Shown here: positions 26,157 through 35,439 of the stretch, in pieces | How the letters are laid out: every line of letters begins with the position of its first letter | Numbering within the stretch: the first letter of the stretch is position 1 | DNA from: Candidatus Kapaibacterium sp. | GTDB lineage: Bacteria; Bacteroidota; Ignavibacteria; Kapaibacteriales; UBA4661 | Reading direction: 5' to 3' | NCBI GenBank assembly: GCA_025455065.1 | Contig: JALONG010000041.1 | Span: forward strand, 1-43,338 | DNA length: 43,338 bases | Translations under genes and position numbers: made by a program | Notes under the pieces: generated by a model | What the model saw: the letters and a program-made list of their open reading frames with translations, nothing else | Database searches by the model: none | Told to the model about the DNA's origin: nothing

Positions 26157-26275
26157 ACTCGTACTTGATACATACTCGTACTTGATACATACTCGTACTT
26201 GATACACACTCGTACTTGATACACACTCGTACTTGATACACACTCGTACTTGATACACACTCGTACTTGATACAT
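26157..26275. repeat. 17-bp minisatellite, seven tandem units
   Basis: Seven head-to-tail units of ACTCGTACTTGATACAC/T fill 26157-26275; the last base is T in units 1, 2 and 7 and C in units 3 to 6. Partial units flank both ends (about 26146 and 26276-26281). It lies in the 347-base gap between the DUF5686 gene and the propeller/IPT gene. The minus strand stays open in all three frames because the unit has no stop and 17 is not a multiple of three, giving spurious ORFs. No spacers exist, so it is not a CRISPR. The rest of the gap shows no recognisable gene or terminator. Confidence 0.97.
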
Positions 26276-26348
26276 ACTCGTCGCGTCGGCACAACTGCCT
26301 GTACTTTCTTCAATTTTCTCCATTTGTTACGTTCATTGCCACGCGAAA

Positions 26349-29300
26349 TTATTGCTTCACAAACGGCAGACAATATCTCGCCGTCTTGCCGACAAGTTCA
26401 AGAATATACATTCCACGCGGAAGCGATGAAAGTGGCAGAACGATATTCCCACGACAGTTTTCGTCGAGAGCGTGTTCGTATCGCAGCAAGCCAAAGGTAT
26501 CGTAAATGCGGGCTTTCGTGCAAATGCTCAAGCCATTATGTTCTTCGCTACCTGTGTCAATGACGAGATAGTCGGCGGCAGGTTGCGGAAAAATAGTGAT
26601 TCGGCGCACAGAAGATTGTTGTCGAGGAATCGCGTTTTGAGGCGGCTTTGGAGCGGTTTGGACAATGGATTTGTGAGGTAATTCCTGTGCGTTACCGAGG
26701 GCAGCGACAGCCCAATCAAACGCGGAAGATGATTCCCCCAACGGCAGAACTGATGCGGTTTGTGTGGCAAATGACAATCGCACTTGCGCACTTGTACTGA
26801 GCCTTGCGTTGCGTGTAGCAGGGTTCTCGAAACGAAGTGTATAGCGCTTTTCGGGCTGTTCAGGAAACACCAGCGTTTGCGGTATGCGAACAACACAACG
26901 ACGCGAGGACACGGAAAGCACTTCCAATGCTATGGTGTCAAGAAATACACGGCTTCCGGGTTGAAAACCCGTTCCTTCCAAGGGCAGACCAATCAAGAAA
27001 GCAGCATTGCGGCGAGTCGTCACCAGTCCGCCAACACGCTCAATCACAGGCTGCACGGGGTAAAACAGCGTCGGAGCAAGGCGAAAACCGTATATTTGCG
27101 TGTCGCTGTTCGTCAAAACCAAGACACCGGGCGGCTCGTCAAGCTGTGGACGCGGCAGTGTCGGCGGAATAACAACGCGGACGCTCATGGTGTCTTCTTG
27201 AACAACATGCACAGTTCTCGAAGTAACGCGCACACTCAGAGGTGGCATAAAATTGATGCCTTTGACAACAAATTCCAAGCGCGGCGAATCATCGGGATTG
27301 TTTTGCCATTGTGCTTCAACGTCGGTAATGAGTGGTCCTTCTCTCGGCACAACGCGTACAACGGCTTCGGTGCTTTGTCCGTCGAAATTTGTGATGCGAA
27401 CACGATAATTTCCCCCACGAATATTCAACGCACGCGGTATTTCCACCCAAAACCGCGATGAATCAAGAACGTTCCCTTTCGCCAATACACCATTAAGCAA
27501 GAGCGTCGCTGTGCCGCGTGTAAAAAAGCCGCTTCCGCCAAACAATACCGTAAATGCCTCGCCATTGGCAAGCGTCGAAACAACGCTTTGCGTGGAAATC
27601 ACTGGAGCGGCTGCGGCACTCACGGAAAACGTCGTCGAAAGCACCGCAGAGCCGATATTCACCAACAGACGATACTGCCCAATCTGCCGAAATGCCAAAG
27701 GTACGGTTAATTGTGCCGACGTGGAACTAAGATTATACGCCATCAAACGAGTGGGAGAAAGATTTGCCGTCGTGGAAAGCGCTTCAACGGTATATTCGCC
27801 CCACAGCGCCAAATTACGCCCCACAACGGTCAGTTCGTAATTTCCGTCGCCCGTCAGCACGGGACGTGGCAAAAGCCGCGTAATAACAGGCTCCGGTGGG
27901 GGAAGATAAGTAAAAGCATCATTCAAAAAAAGCGTTCCTTGTGGGCGCACAATCGTGATAGTGCCGGAAGCACTCCCCCCCAACACAACCGTAATTTGCG
28001 AATCAGAATCTACACGGAAACTCTGCACGGAAACTCCGCCAAAGCGCACATCGGTTGTTCCTGTGAACCCTCGTCCCGTCAGCACGATACGTGAACCAAC
28101 CGTCCCGACATTTTGGCTGATATTTGCAATAATGCCTTCAAGATTCGTTTCCACAAAGGTAAATACCTGCGCCGAAAATACGCTCGTATCACGCCGAAGG
28201 AGTTCAATTCGCCCCGAAGTACCATTATCCACCGTTGCAATGATGAGGGAATCGGAAACTACGGTACTTGTTCGCGCCAGTACACCGCCAAATCGTACGC
28301 CCAAAACATTCGTCAAACGACTTCCTCGAATAAGCACCTGCGTTCCTTGACCGCCCGAACTCGGTGAAAAACTTTGGATAATCGGTGACGGTGCGGGTGG
28401 TAATGCGGCTTGCGTAGCGCTGTCAATAAACTGAATCCTGAGATTTTGTGTGTTTAAGCCATTTATCAAACTTGCGTTTCCGTTCTGCACGGCGGCGTTA
28501 GTGAACGTGAAAGCGATAGACGCTGCGTCGCTTGAAGTGTGTGAGGCTGCTCGCCCTAAAAACTGCAATTCCACACGCTGCCGCCCCACAACCCGTAAAA
28601 ACACCGATAAACCATTCGGCACACCACTGACCGTGTAATGCGTTCCGGTGCTGAGAATTGTTCCGAAAGGAGGAAGCCACGATGTTCGATTTAGCGTGAT
28701 AGAGCCGATACTGTCAATCGTTCCATTATCGGCAGCAGATTCGGTGAAGAGCGTCGGTGAATATGTTGCACTTGGCGAGGGTTGGTCTAAAACGGCAAAA
28801 TATCCGCGTGGAGTTCCGCCGATAGTCGTAAACTGTCCGCTGGCAAGCACAGTCGGCTCACCGCTCACCGCAGCAAGCCCGTTGAACTCAATTTGCCCGT
28901 TTGTGCCGGAGTTTGTCCACTGCGTAGCATTGCCCGTCGCAGCATCAATAATAGCGAGATTCGCAAGAGCAGAGCCGCCTATTGAGGTATAATTCCCACC
29001 AACAATAAGCTGTGAGCCGCGAGGAAGGATTTTCAATGCGCCGTTATTACAATTCGCATTAAACGCCGGCAACAGCAGCCCCGAAGCGGGGTCTAAGGCA
29101 GCAATTCCCTGACGCGCACCGCCACCAATGGTAGCAAAAAAGCCTCCCGCATACACACGGGACGAGTCGGCAGCAACAGACAGCAAAATGTTATTGGAAG
29201 CGGGATTCCATCCTATGGAGATGCCTGTTGTCGCATTGATAGCCGCAACACGCGGTCGCCCCATGCCTCCCACATTCAAAAACTGCCCTCCGGCATAGAT

Positions 29301-29906
29301 CGTATTTCCTTGTTTGGCAAGCGAAAACACAAAATCATCCGCCGACGGATTCCACGCTAAAAGGCTTCCCGCGCCGCTTGCACTCACGGCTCCAAGAAAA
29401 AAACGATTTATTCCGGCAATTTGAAAAAACGCTCCGCCCATGTACATCGTCGTTCCGTCCAGCAGCATAGAAAATACCGTTCCGTTTGGCTGCGGGTCCC
29501 ATGGCAAAAGTGAACCGCCTACATCCACAGCCGCAGCACGGCTTCGCGCCTGCCCTGAAACCGTCATAAATGCACCGCCCAGATAAATCGTATTTCCGCT
29601 AGGAACAATCGCAACGACATCACCATCAACATCGGGATTCCACGCCGTAACAAAGCCCGAACTCGCGTCAATAGCCGCAGCGCGGTTACGTGCGACCACC
29701 GATCCATCGGGATTGATAACGGTCGTAAATGTACCGCCGATGTAGTAAATACCTGCACTTTCGGCAACACATAGCACCGAGCCGTTCGTTTGCGCCATAT
29801 CGAGACGAATAGCTTGAGCAGAAATTCCAATCGGCAAAAGCAGAACCAGCGCTACGCTCAGAACGAACCTAGCGCACATCAGGGTGAGAGCTAATTTTTG
29901 TTGCAT
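26349..29906 (-). CDS. Secreted propeller and IPT/TIG-domain protein with T9SS sorting domain
   Basis: A 1185-residue surface protein. Residues 1-31 are a signal peptide (ending GISAQ). Residues about 32-370 contain about seven repeats of the pattern GG-x-F-x-x-x-G-G-x-x-R-x-x-x-A-x-D-x-x-x-G (IYLGGAFMTVSGQARSRAA; IYAGGQFLNVGGMGRPRVA), a propeller of the delta-60/PQQ-like type. A beta domain at about 380-505 is unassigned. From about 510, IPT/TIG Ig-like domains follow, seen as FSPSSGGQGTQVLIRGSRL and NVGTVGSRIVLTGRGFTG, with further degenerate copies to about 1040. The last 80 residues (FPQPAADYLVIDTGS, ARIYDTFGLLRYEHAL, LPRGMYILELVGKTARYCLPFV) form a T9SS type A sorting domain. It has a good promoter 80 bases upstream. 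Adhesion or surface display is inferred. Confidence 0.9.
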   Translation of the reverse strand: MQQKLALTLMCARFVLSVALVLLLPIGISAQAIRLDMAQTNGSVLCVAESAGIYYIGGTFTTVINPDGSVVARNRAAAIDASSGFVTAWNPDVDGDVVAIVPSGNTIYLGGAFMTVSGQARSRAAAVDVGGSLLPWDPQPNGTVFSMLLDGTTMYMGGAFFQIAGINRFFLGAVSASGAGSLLAWNPSADDFVFSLAKQGNTIYAGGQFLNVGGMGRPRVAAINATTGISIGWNPASNNILLSVAADSSRVYAGGFFATIGGGARQGIAALDPASGLLLPAFNANCNNGALKILPRGSQLIVGGNYTSIGGSALANLAIIDAATGNATQWTNSGTNGQIEFNGLAAVSGEPTVLASGQFTTIGGTPRGYFAVLDQPSPSATYSPTLFTESAADNGTIDSIGSITLNRTSWLPPFGTILSTGTHYTVSGVPNGLSVFLRVVGRQRVELQFLGRAASHTSSDAASIAFTFTNAAVQNGNASLINGLNTQNLRIQFIDSATQAALPPAPSPIIQSFSPSSGGQGTQVLIRGSRLTNVLGVRFGGVLARTSTVVSDSLIIATVDNGTSGRIELLRRDTSVFSAQVFTFVETNLEGIIANISQNVGTVGSRIVLTGRGFTGTTDVRFGGVSVQSFRVDSDSQITVVLGGSASGTITIVRPQGTLFLNDAFTYLPPPEPVITRLLPRPVLTGDGNYELTVVGRNLALWGEYTVEALSTTANLSPTRLMAYNLSSTSAQLTVPLAFRQIGQYRLLVNIGSAVLSTTFSVSAAAAPVISTQSVVSTLANGEAFTVLFGGSGFFTRGTATLLLNGVLAKGNVLDSSRFWVEIPRALNIRGGNYRVRITNFDGQSTEAVVRVVPREGPLITDVEAQWQNNPDDSPRLEFVVKGINFMPPLSVRVTSRTVHVVQEDTMSVRVVIPPTLPRPQLDEPPGVLVLTNSDTQIYGFRLAPTLFYPVQPVIERVGGLVTTRRNAAFLIGLPLEGTGFQPGSRVFLDTIALEVLSVSSRRCVVRIPQTLVFPEQPEKRYTLRFENPATRNARLSTSAQVRLSFATQTASVLPLGESSSAFDWAVAALGNAQELPHKSIVQTAPKPPQNAIPRQQSSVRRITIFPQPAADYLVIDTGSEEHNGLSICTKARIYDTFGLLRYEHALDENCRGNIVLPLSSLPRGMYILELVGKTARYCLPFVKQ

Positions 29907-29985
29907 AAATCACACTTGCACAAAAATTTTATGGCTACAGTGGTGAATTTCCAGCATCATAACAAGCAGATAGTTGATAGAGGCA

Positions 29986-30017
29986 CAAAGGTACGAAATT
30001 CTTCTAACGTTCAAAAA
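29986..30017 (-). promoter_or_regulatory. Bacteroidota-type promoter for the propeller/IPT gene
   Basis: Read on the minus strand, TTTTTTG (30017-30011 region; core TTTG at 30015-30012) is followed after 18 bases by TACCTTTG (29993-29986). This matches the known Bacteroidota form TTTG-N17-23-TAnnTTTG. The start codon at 29906 lies 80 bases downstream. Confidence 0.6.
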
Positions 30018-30049
30018 ACCAATTATCGGACTTTCCGGCAAGAAGTAAC

Positions 30050-30098
30050 GGTATGGTTACACTTAAGTGAGTCCGCCAATATAACCCTTAACCATACC
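30050..30098. repeat. Ten-bp inverted repeat
   Basis: GGTATGGTTA at 30050-30059 and TAACCATACC at 30089-30098 are perfect inverted arms separated by 29 bases. They sit upstream of the promoter at 29986-30017 and could be an operator pair or part of the adjacent repeat-rich block. Confidence 0.6.
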
Positions 30099-30114
30099 AC
30101 TACTTGGTACCGAT

Positions 30115-30153
30115 GTACAGTGCTAGTGTACAGTGCTAGTGTACAGAGCAAGT
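30115..30153. repeat. 13-bp tandem repeat, three units
   Basis: GTACAGTGCTAGT occurs twice exactly and then as GTACAGAGCAAGT, followed by ACACTGT. It lies within the 492-base intergenic stretch between the propeller/IPT gene and the sensor kinase gene. Confidence 0.9.
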
Positions 30154-30180
30154 ACACTGTTTAGATAAATGTTATACTTT

Positions 30181-30390
30181 CCGGCTGTCCGATTCTTATC
30201 GGGCTGTCGGATTGACTAATTACACGATTCTTAAATTAAGCGGTTATTTTTAGCCAAGTATTTATGCGGCGTTACAAAATCAAAGCAGCTTCAACGCTTA
30301 TTTTCCAATAGTTATTTATTTCAAGAATAACGTACTAAGCGACATCGGACAGCCCGCCCACGTAAGAACGTGGAAGCGGACAGCCCGGAC
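30181..30390. mobile_element. MITE-like element with imperfect terminal inverted repeats
   Basis: About 210 bases with no ORF are bounded by related ends. The left end has CGGCTGTCCG (30182-30191) and CGGGCTGTCGG (30200-30210). The right end has, inverted, CGGACAGCCCG at 30346-30356 and again at 30377-30387. Each end is thus a pair of the same motif, and the right pair encloses a perfect hairpin (CCACGT-AAGA-ACGTGG, 30358-30373) missing from the left. The AT-rich middle is noncoding. This is what a miniature inverted-repeat element would look like, but no clear target-site duplication was found. An alternative is a long structured RNA or the terminator of the kinase gene. Confidence 0.5.
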
Positions 30391-30398
30391 TATAAAAA

Positions 30399-33300
30399 TC
30401 AACGCAACAACGTACCGGTTGGTAGAGTCAGAGTAATGGTCGTTCCCTTTCCCTCGCAACTTTCCACAGCAATCTGCCCGCCGTGCTGTTCGATAATTTT
30501 TTTCGTAATGCTTAATCCCAAGCCGCTATTTCCCACATTTTTTGTTGTGAAAAAGGGTTCAAAAATATGTGATTGCACTTCTGCGCTCATCCCTTTGCCA
30601 TTGTCGCAAACGCAGAGTGTCATCGTGCCGTTTTTATGCGGGTCTGCAATAATGTCAATTTTCGTTGCTCCGGCTTGCGCCGCATTAACCAGCAAATTGA
30701 GTATTGCCTGATTCAGTTCCGCCCACGAGCCTTCCACGCGCCAATCAGGCGGTATGGTTGCTTCAACCTGCACATCCTTAAATTGATAGCCGAAAATCTG
30801 CACCGTCGTGTGAATTTCTTCCGCAATGCTGTTTGTTGTTTTACCTTCGTATTGATGCTTTGTGAAACCTTGCAACGATGCTACAATGGTTCTTATACGT
30901 TCGGTGCCGTTAAAGGCAACGTTGAGAATTTCCTTTGCTTTGTCAATCATCATGACAAACTTCTGTGCTTCGGGCGAGTTACGGTCACGGTCATCAAGCA
31001 ACGAAATGAAATACTGCCCTAAACTGCTTAAACGCTGCTCGACAAGCTCCAATGCCGATGAAACCGAAGCAGTCGGATTATTGATTTCGTGCATCACGCC
31101 TGCCGTCAGCATCCCTGCTGCATTCAGCCGCTCACTTTGAACAAGTTGCCCTTGTGTTGCTTTCAAATCCAGAATTGTGTTATCTAGCACAAGATTGGTC
31201 TCTTGCAGTTGTGAGTTCGTAATTTCAATCTCTTTTGCCTGCTCATTCAAAATTTCCAGTTGCCGACTAATTTCCACATTTGCCTCTTGCAAAAGGTGCG
31301 TTCTCTCGCCCACAAGCCGCTCTAGTTCTCGGTTTTTCGCCTGTATTGTCCGAACACGCCACGCATACCCCACAAACAACCCGCCAAACACCACCACACC
31401 AACGAGCGCATAAAACCACCATGTTCGCCACCAAGGAGGCAAAACAGTGATGCGCAGTTCCGAGACGGTTTCACTCCACACGCCGTCGGCATTGGCAGCT
31501 TTGACGATAAAGGCATACTCACCTGCGGGAAGGCTTGTGTACTTGGCACTGCGCAGCGTTCCGGCATCGCACCAATCCGCATCAAATCCTACAAGTTTGT
31601 AGGCATATCGAAATTTTTCCGCTTCGCCCGTTATGTCCGGCGCGGCAAAGTGAATCGAAAAAACTTTATCGTCATAGCTCAGTTCAAGCGCTTGGTTGCT
31701 TGTTTTTGCGCCCCAAGTGGCTTCGGCGCTCATCTCCGGCAAAGCACGCTGCGTACCCAAAACGCGCAATTCCGTGATTCGCGCAATCGGTCGCACAAGA
31801 CTTGGCGCTATATCGTCGGGAGAAAACACCGTCAATCCACTGGCGGTGCCGAAATACAAACGCCCGTCATTTGCACAAAGCGCCGCACGGTCAAGAAATT
31901 CCATGTCAGCAAGACCGTCATTCACCGTAAAATGGCGAAATGCCGTCGCCCCTTTTTGACGAGTCATGCGACAAAGCCCGCGCTGCGTACTAACCCAGAT
32001 ATTTCCTTGGTTGTCGCGCACAATCGCCGCCACGTGCGCGTCCGGCAGACCTTGCGTGATGCCGTCTTGTTTGGCAAAATGCTCCAAAACCTTGCCTGAA
32101 GCTGTTTCCAGCCTGTACAAGCCTGTTCGTGTTCCCACCCACACCGATTCTCCGTCATCAAAAAAACACGTAACCGCAGACATCGGTACTGATGCTTCAT
32201 TAAGGCTATTGGTGAGGATGTGAGTAAACTGCCTGTTTTTCGGGTCGAATCGGTCTAATCCGCCTTCATGCCCAATCCAAAGAACACCATTTTTGCCTTT
32301 TAGCAGCGCCGTAATGATGTTATTTCCCAAACTATTATCGTTATTCGGTTTATTGACGAAACGCTCCACTTTGCCTGTTGTGCGGTCAAGAAGTGCCAAA
32401 CCAAAAGCGCTCCCAACCCAGAACCCGCCCGCATTATCCTCGCAAAACGCCGTCACGGGAACAGTTTCGCCGGGCAGCACGGAAAAATGCGTTACGGCAT
32501 TACCCGCACCTTGCCAACGGTCTGCGGCATATCCGCCGAACCAGATTTGGCGCTGTGTGTCCTCGTAAAGAGCAAGAATACTCGTTTGTCCGTCCAAACC
32601 GCTCAGGGACTGAGGATTTGAGCCATCATGCCGAAGGTGTGTGATTGCGCCTGTTTTGGGGTCTAAACGGCTTGCGCCCTCACCTGAGCGATAGCCAATC
32701 CAAACCGCACCGTCGCTTGTTTGCAGCAGTGCAGAAACGCTTTGCGCCAAAAGTTGCGGAGAAGCAAGTTGTGGTGACGTATTCCACTGTTTGAATGTTG
32801 GGCGATTTGCCACAAAACGCTCTATTCCGGCATTGGCACGGGCAAAAACGGGGATTTGCGTGGCATTATCCACAACAACAGCAGGCACAGGCATTACACC
32901 ACGAGAAGCAGAGCCGTTTTCGGGGGAAAATTGTTGTAATTCCGCACGGAATTGTTCCGATGAGAATGTGAGTACGCCGTTACCCATGCCCCACCAAACA
33001 TTGCCTTTCGCATCAGTAGTAATGCGGCTTCGTTGCATTTTCCCTTCCAGAAGCAGCACCGAAACAGCGTTTGTACTTTCAATTCCCTCACCCATTTGGG
33101 CAGAAGTTCCCGTAGCAGTAATGGCGGTAACACGCTGAAAGCGGAGAGTATTGGCGGCAGTTCCGGCTTGCACTATTGCCGCAAAGAGATGATTTTGGTA
33201 AGGAAGCAAAGCAAGCACTCCGCCTTCGGTCGCAGACCACGTAACAGCGCCTTCCAGAGCGCCTTTTCCCGTATCGGCAATGTATCTGTCCGTATCGGCA

Positions 33301-34088
33301 ATGTACCCCAGCCCTGCATCGGTGCCAATCCACAAAGCATTGCCCAAACGAGCAACCGCATACACACGAGAACGCGGCTGCTTTGCGAACAGGGAGGCAG
33401 ATTCATCAATGAGAAACGGCGTAAACACGTGCTTTGAGCGCTCATATCGGTACAGACCATTTGCCGTTGCCAACCAAAGACGTTGTTGCGCATCTTCTTG
33501 AATATCGTGGATAACAGAAGAACGCAAGCCTTTTTGCCCCGCTTCAAAGTGCCGTTCTAAGGCGGTATTAGGGTCAAAGGCACATAACGACTGCGTTTTT
33601 GTGCCGATAACCCGCAAGATAAGCCAAAGTATTCCTTCGGAATCCTCTGCAATATCAGCAATGGTGCGCCCTCGCAGATATGTTGTGAAGGTTCTTTTTG
33701 CAGCATGATATAACGCCAAACCCGATTCCGTCGCCACCCAAAGCCGACCACGCTTGTCCACGTGCAAATGCGTAACGGCATTGCTTGGAAGCGAGGCAGA
33801 ATCACCGTTTGCGTTGAAGACCGTTATTTCTACGCCGTCATAACGATTCAAACCGTTTTGCGTCGCTATCCAATACATTCCTTCGCGGTCTTGCACCATT
33901 GCAGTCAGAGAGCGCGAAGAAAGACCTTGTTCTACGCCGGTGCGTAGGATAATGGGAGGAGTAACTGGGCGGGTTTGAGCAGGGCTTTGTACGAAAAAAA
34001 GCACAAAGCCAGACACAATACAGGCTGCCAAGCACAATGGCAAATATGCCTCAGAACTGCACCACCGCCGAAATAATGATATTGTCAT
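30399..34088 (-). CDS. Reg_prop/Y_Y_Y sensor histidine kinase
   Basis: A 1229-residue membrane sensor. Residues 1-40 include an N-terminal export or anchor segment. Residues about 45-760 form two Reg_prop (ligand-gated) beta-propellers; repeats such as REGMYWIATQNGLNRYDG and KRGRLWVATESGLALYH are clear. A Y_Y_Y domain follows (about 790-880: FRYAYKLVGFDADWCDAG, YTSLPAGEYAFIVKAANADGVWS). A membrane segment lies near 890-912 (WWFYALVGVVVFGGLFVGYAW), then a coiled coil to about 985. The kinase core has the H-box GVMHEINNP (His about 1000), N-box NQAILNLLVNAAQAG, DNGKGM and SGLGLSI. There is no receiver and no AraC HTH, unlike Bacteroides hybrid two-component systems. A 15-bp duplication (33270-33305) gives RYIADTG twice. 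It is the fourth gene after a receiver-kinase and SusC/SusD. Confidence 0.94.
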   Translation of the reverse strand: MTISLFRRWCSSEAYLPLCLAACIVSGFVLFFVQSPAQTRPVTPPIILRTGVEQGLSSRSLTAMVQDREGMYWIATQNGLNRYDGVEITVFNANGDSASLPSNAVTHLHVDKRGRLWVATESGLALYHAAKRTFTTYLRGRTIADIAEDSEGILWLILRVIGTKTQSLCAFDPNTALERHFEAGQKGLRSSVIHDIQEDAQQRLWLATANGLYRYERSKHVFTPFLIDESASLFAKQPRSRVYAVARLGNALWIGTDAGLGYIADTDRYIADTGKGALEGAVTWSATEGGVLALLPYQNHLFAAIVQAGTAANTLRFQRVTAITATGTSAQMGEGIESTNAVSVLLLEGKMQRSRITTDAKGNVWWGMGNGVLTFSSEQFRAELQQFSPENGSASRGVMPVPAVVVDNATQIPVFARANAGIERFVANRPTFKQWNTSPQLASPQLLAQSVSALLQTSDGAVWIGYRSGEGASRLDPKTGAITHLRHDGSNPQSLSGLDGQTSILALYEDTQRQIWFGGYAADRWQGAGNAVTHFSVLPGETVPVTAFCEDNAGGFWVGSAFGLALLDRTTGKVERFVNKPNNDNSLGNNIITALLKGKNGVLWIGHEGGLDRFDPKNRQFTHILTNSLNEASVPMSAVTCFFDDGESVWVGTRTGLYRLETASGKVLEHFAKQDGITQGLPDAHVAAIVRDNQGNIWVSTQRGLCRMTRQKGATAFRHFTVNDGLADMEFLDRAALCANDGRLYFGTASGLTVFSPDDIAPSLVRPIARITELRVLGTQRALPEMSAEATWGAKTSNQALELSYDDKVFSIHFAAPDITGEAEKFRYAYKLVGFDADWCDAGTLRSAKYTSLPAGEYAFIVKAANADGVWSETVSELRITVLPPWWRTWWFYALVGVVVFGGLFVGYAWRVRTIQAKNRELERLVGERTHLLQEANVEISRQLEILNEQAKEIEITNSQLQETNLVLDNTILDLKATQGQLVQSERLNAAGMLTAGVMHEINNPTASVSSALELVEQRLSSLGQYFISLLDDRDRNSPEAQKFVMMIDKAKEILNVAFNGTERIRTIVASLQGFTKHQYEGKTTNSIAEEIHTTVQIFGYQFKDVQVEATIPPDWRVEGSWAELNQAILNLLVNAAQAGATKIDIIADPHKNGTMTLCVCDNGKGMSAEVQSHIFEPFFTTKNVGNSGLGLSITKKIIEQHGGQIAVESCEGKGTTITLTLPTGTLLR
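33270..33305 (-). repeat. Direct repeat inside the sensor kinase gene
   Basis: CGTATCGGCAATGTA occurs at 33270-33284 and 33291-33305, a 21-bp period. It duplicates a Tyr-Ile-Ala-Asp-Thr segment in a propeller loop. Confidence 0.85.
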
Positions 34089-34118
34089 AACAAGAACTGA
34101 GAAATAGAAGAGAGGATA

Positions 34119-35399
34119 CTATTGGCTCAAATTCGGATTAAAATTACGCTCACTTTGCGAAATGGGCAAATGCCGCCATGCAATATCACGCATGGCAGGA
34201 GAAAAGTGCCACTCATTAAAGCGACGTTGGTCAATCGTGCGTAAGCCTGTCGCAAAGAGTTGTTTTTTACGCTCTATTTTTATCGAATCCAGATTTGTCG
34301 TTGTTCGGAGAGAAAGCGCAGGAACGCCCATTGTACGCGGCACGGCGGCGCGGACGCGATTCACTTCTTGAAGCGCACCGAAATCGTCGTTTTGCAGAAC
34401 CAACGCCTCAGCAATCATCAGCGATACTTCCTGCCACGTGATAAGGTCAATCGGAGAGGTGTCGGTGGTGTATTTATCTTGCACAAAATAAGGTACAGTG
34501 CGGCTTGGAACAGGATTTTGCCCACGCACCAAAGGAATACGCCCTGCTTCTGCGGGGTCTGCTTCCACAAAAGCGCGGTAACGCGGCGTTGGGATGATGT
34601 GATGATTTACTCCGGCATTGTCATACCAGATATTGGCTGATGTTGGCGGATACAAGAGCGAGAGGGGACTATCTCCCTCACGCAAACCCAAGCGTGCCGC
34701 AAGCAAACACTCGTTCCATCTGCCTTCGATAAGGTGAATCCGCGCAAGGAAGCTGTTTACAAGCCTTCGTTCATAATCTGAGCGCGTAAATTCCAGTGCT
34801 TTGGTAAAATTGCGTAGCGCCGTGTCGTGCATCGCAGCCGAAGGAATAAAAGGACCGCCAAGCAAGACACCACCGCCTCTTTGGGGCGTAAGCCCCCAAA
34901 ATGCCGCTTGATGATGCTGAATTAACGCAACATGAAAATACCCGATAAACAAGCATTTACGCCGATTACTGTCTTGTGTAAACGTAATTTTCGGAACGCG
35001 GTCAATCAAGTCTTGTGCATGAAATCTTGCAGCACCCAAATTGCCCCATTCCCTGTCCGTGCGCTCCAGACGCGGCATTCCATTGTCAAATTCCTGCATT
35101 ATTAGTGGCAGAAAATTTGTCGCAATACCTTCTGTGGTCTGAAATTCGTCGGAAAGCGTTGCCAAATACAATGATGCAAAGCGCCAATACTGTCCCAAAT
35201 AGCCCGATATGCTTGAAAATAGCGTCATTATTTGGGATTCGGAGTTCAAATCCTTGTCAATAATAGTATTGATAGGACTTGCAACGCCCTGCACAAACGC
35301 TTGACAAGACCAAGCAGAACAACACAGTACCAACCAAACGCACAGCGTAGCAATGCGAAAAGCAAGATTTGAAAAGGCTTTGGAAGAGTTATGCGGCAT
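34119..35399 (-). CDS. SusD/RagB-family outer-membrane nutrient-binding lipoprotein
   Basis: A 426-residue predicted lipoprotein. The N-terminus (LAFRIATLCVWLVLCCSAWSCQ) carries a lipobox-like SAWSC, so residue about 34 is the lipidated Cys. The mature part is helical (TPR-like) as in SusD/RagB, with ARFHAQDLIDRVP, AALIQHHQAAFWG-like helices and the C-terminal LITWQEVSLMIAEALVLQNDDFGALQEVNRVRAAV, followed by RKKQLFATGLRTIDQRRF, the usual closing motif of the family. It lies 40 bases after SusC and is presumably co-transcribed; the two form a pedestal-lid complex at the outer membrane. The substrate (glycan, peptide or other) is not indicated by neighbouring enzymes, since no glycosidases are present. 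Confidence 0.92.
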   Translation of the reverse strand: MPHNSSKAFSNLAFRIATLCVWLVLCCSAWSCQAFVQGVASPINTIIDKDLNSESQIMTLFSSISGYLGQYWRFASLYLATLSDEFQTTEGIATNFLPLIMQEFDNGMPRLERTDREWGNLGAARFHAQDLIDRVPKITFTQDSNRRKCLFIGYFHVALIQHHQAAFWGLTPQRGGGVLLGGPFIPSAAMHDTALRNFTKALEFTRSDYERRLVNSFLARIHLIEGRWNECLLAARLGLREGDSPLSLLYPPTSANIWYDNAGVNHHIIPTPRYRAFVEADPAEAGRIPLVRGQNPVPSRTVPYFVQDKYTTDTSPIDLITWQEVSLMIAEALVLQNDDFGALQEVNRVRAAVPRTMGVPALSLRTTTNLDSIKIERKKQLFATGLRTIDQRRFNEWHFSPAMRDIAWRHLPISQSERNFNPNLSQ

Positions 35400-35439
35400 G
35401 TTGTCTCTTTGTTTTGTTGTTGTTCGATTTGGAGCAAGA

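Noticed and set aside
26157-26275. CRISPR-like array
   Set aside because: Units are head-to-tail with no spacers, and no cas gene is near.
26066-26373. Three overlapping minus-strand open frames with VCIKYE or VSSTSVYQV repeats
   Set aside because: They are the 17-bp minisatellite read in three frames; the unit has no stop, so all frames stay open by chance. No signal peptide or homology supports a protein.
30346-30387. Rho-independent terminator for the sensor kinase gene
   Set aside because: The hairpin is not followed by a T-tract on the minus strand, and its arms belong to the paired repeat motif.
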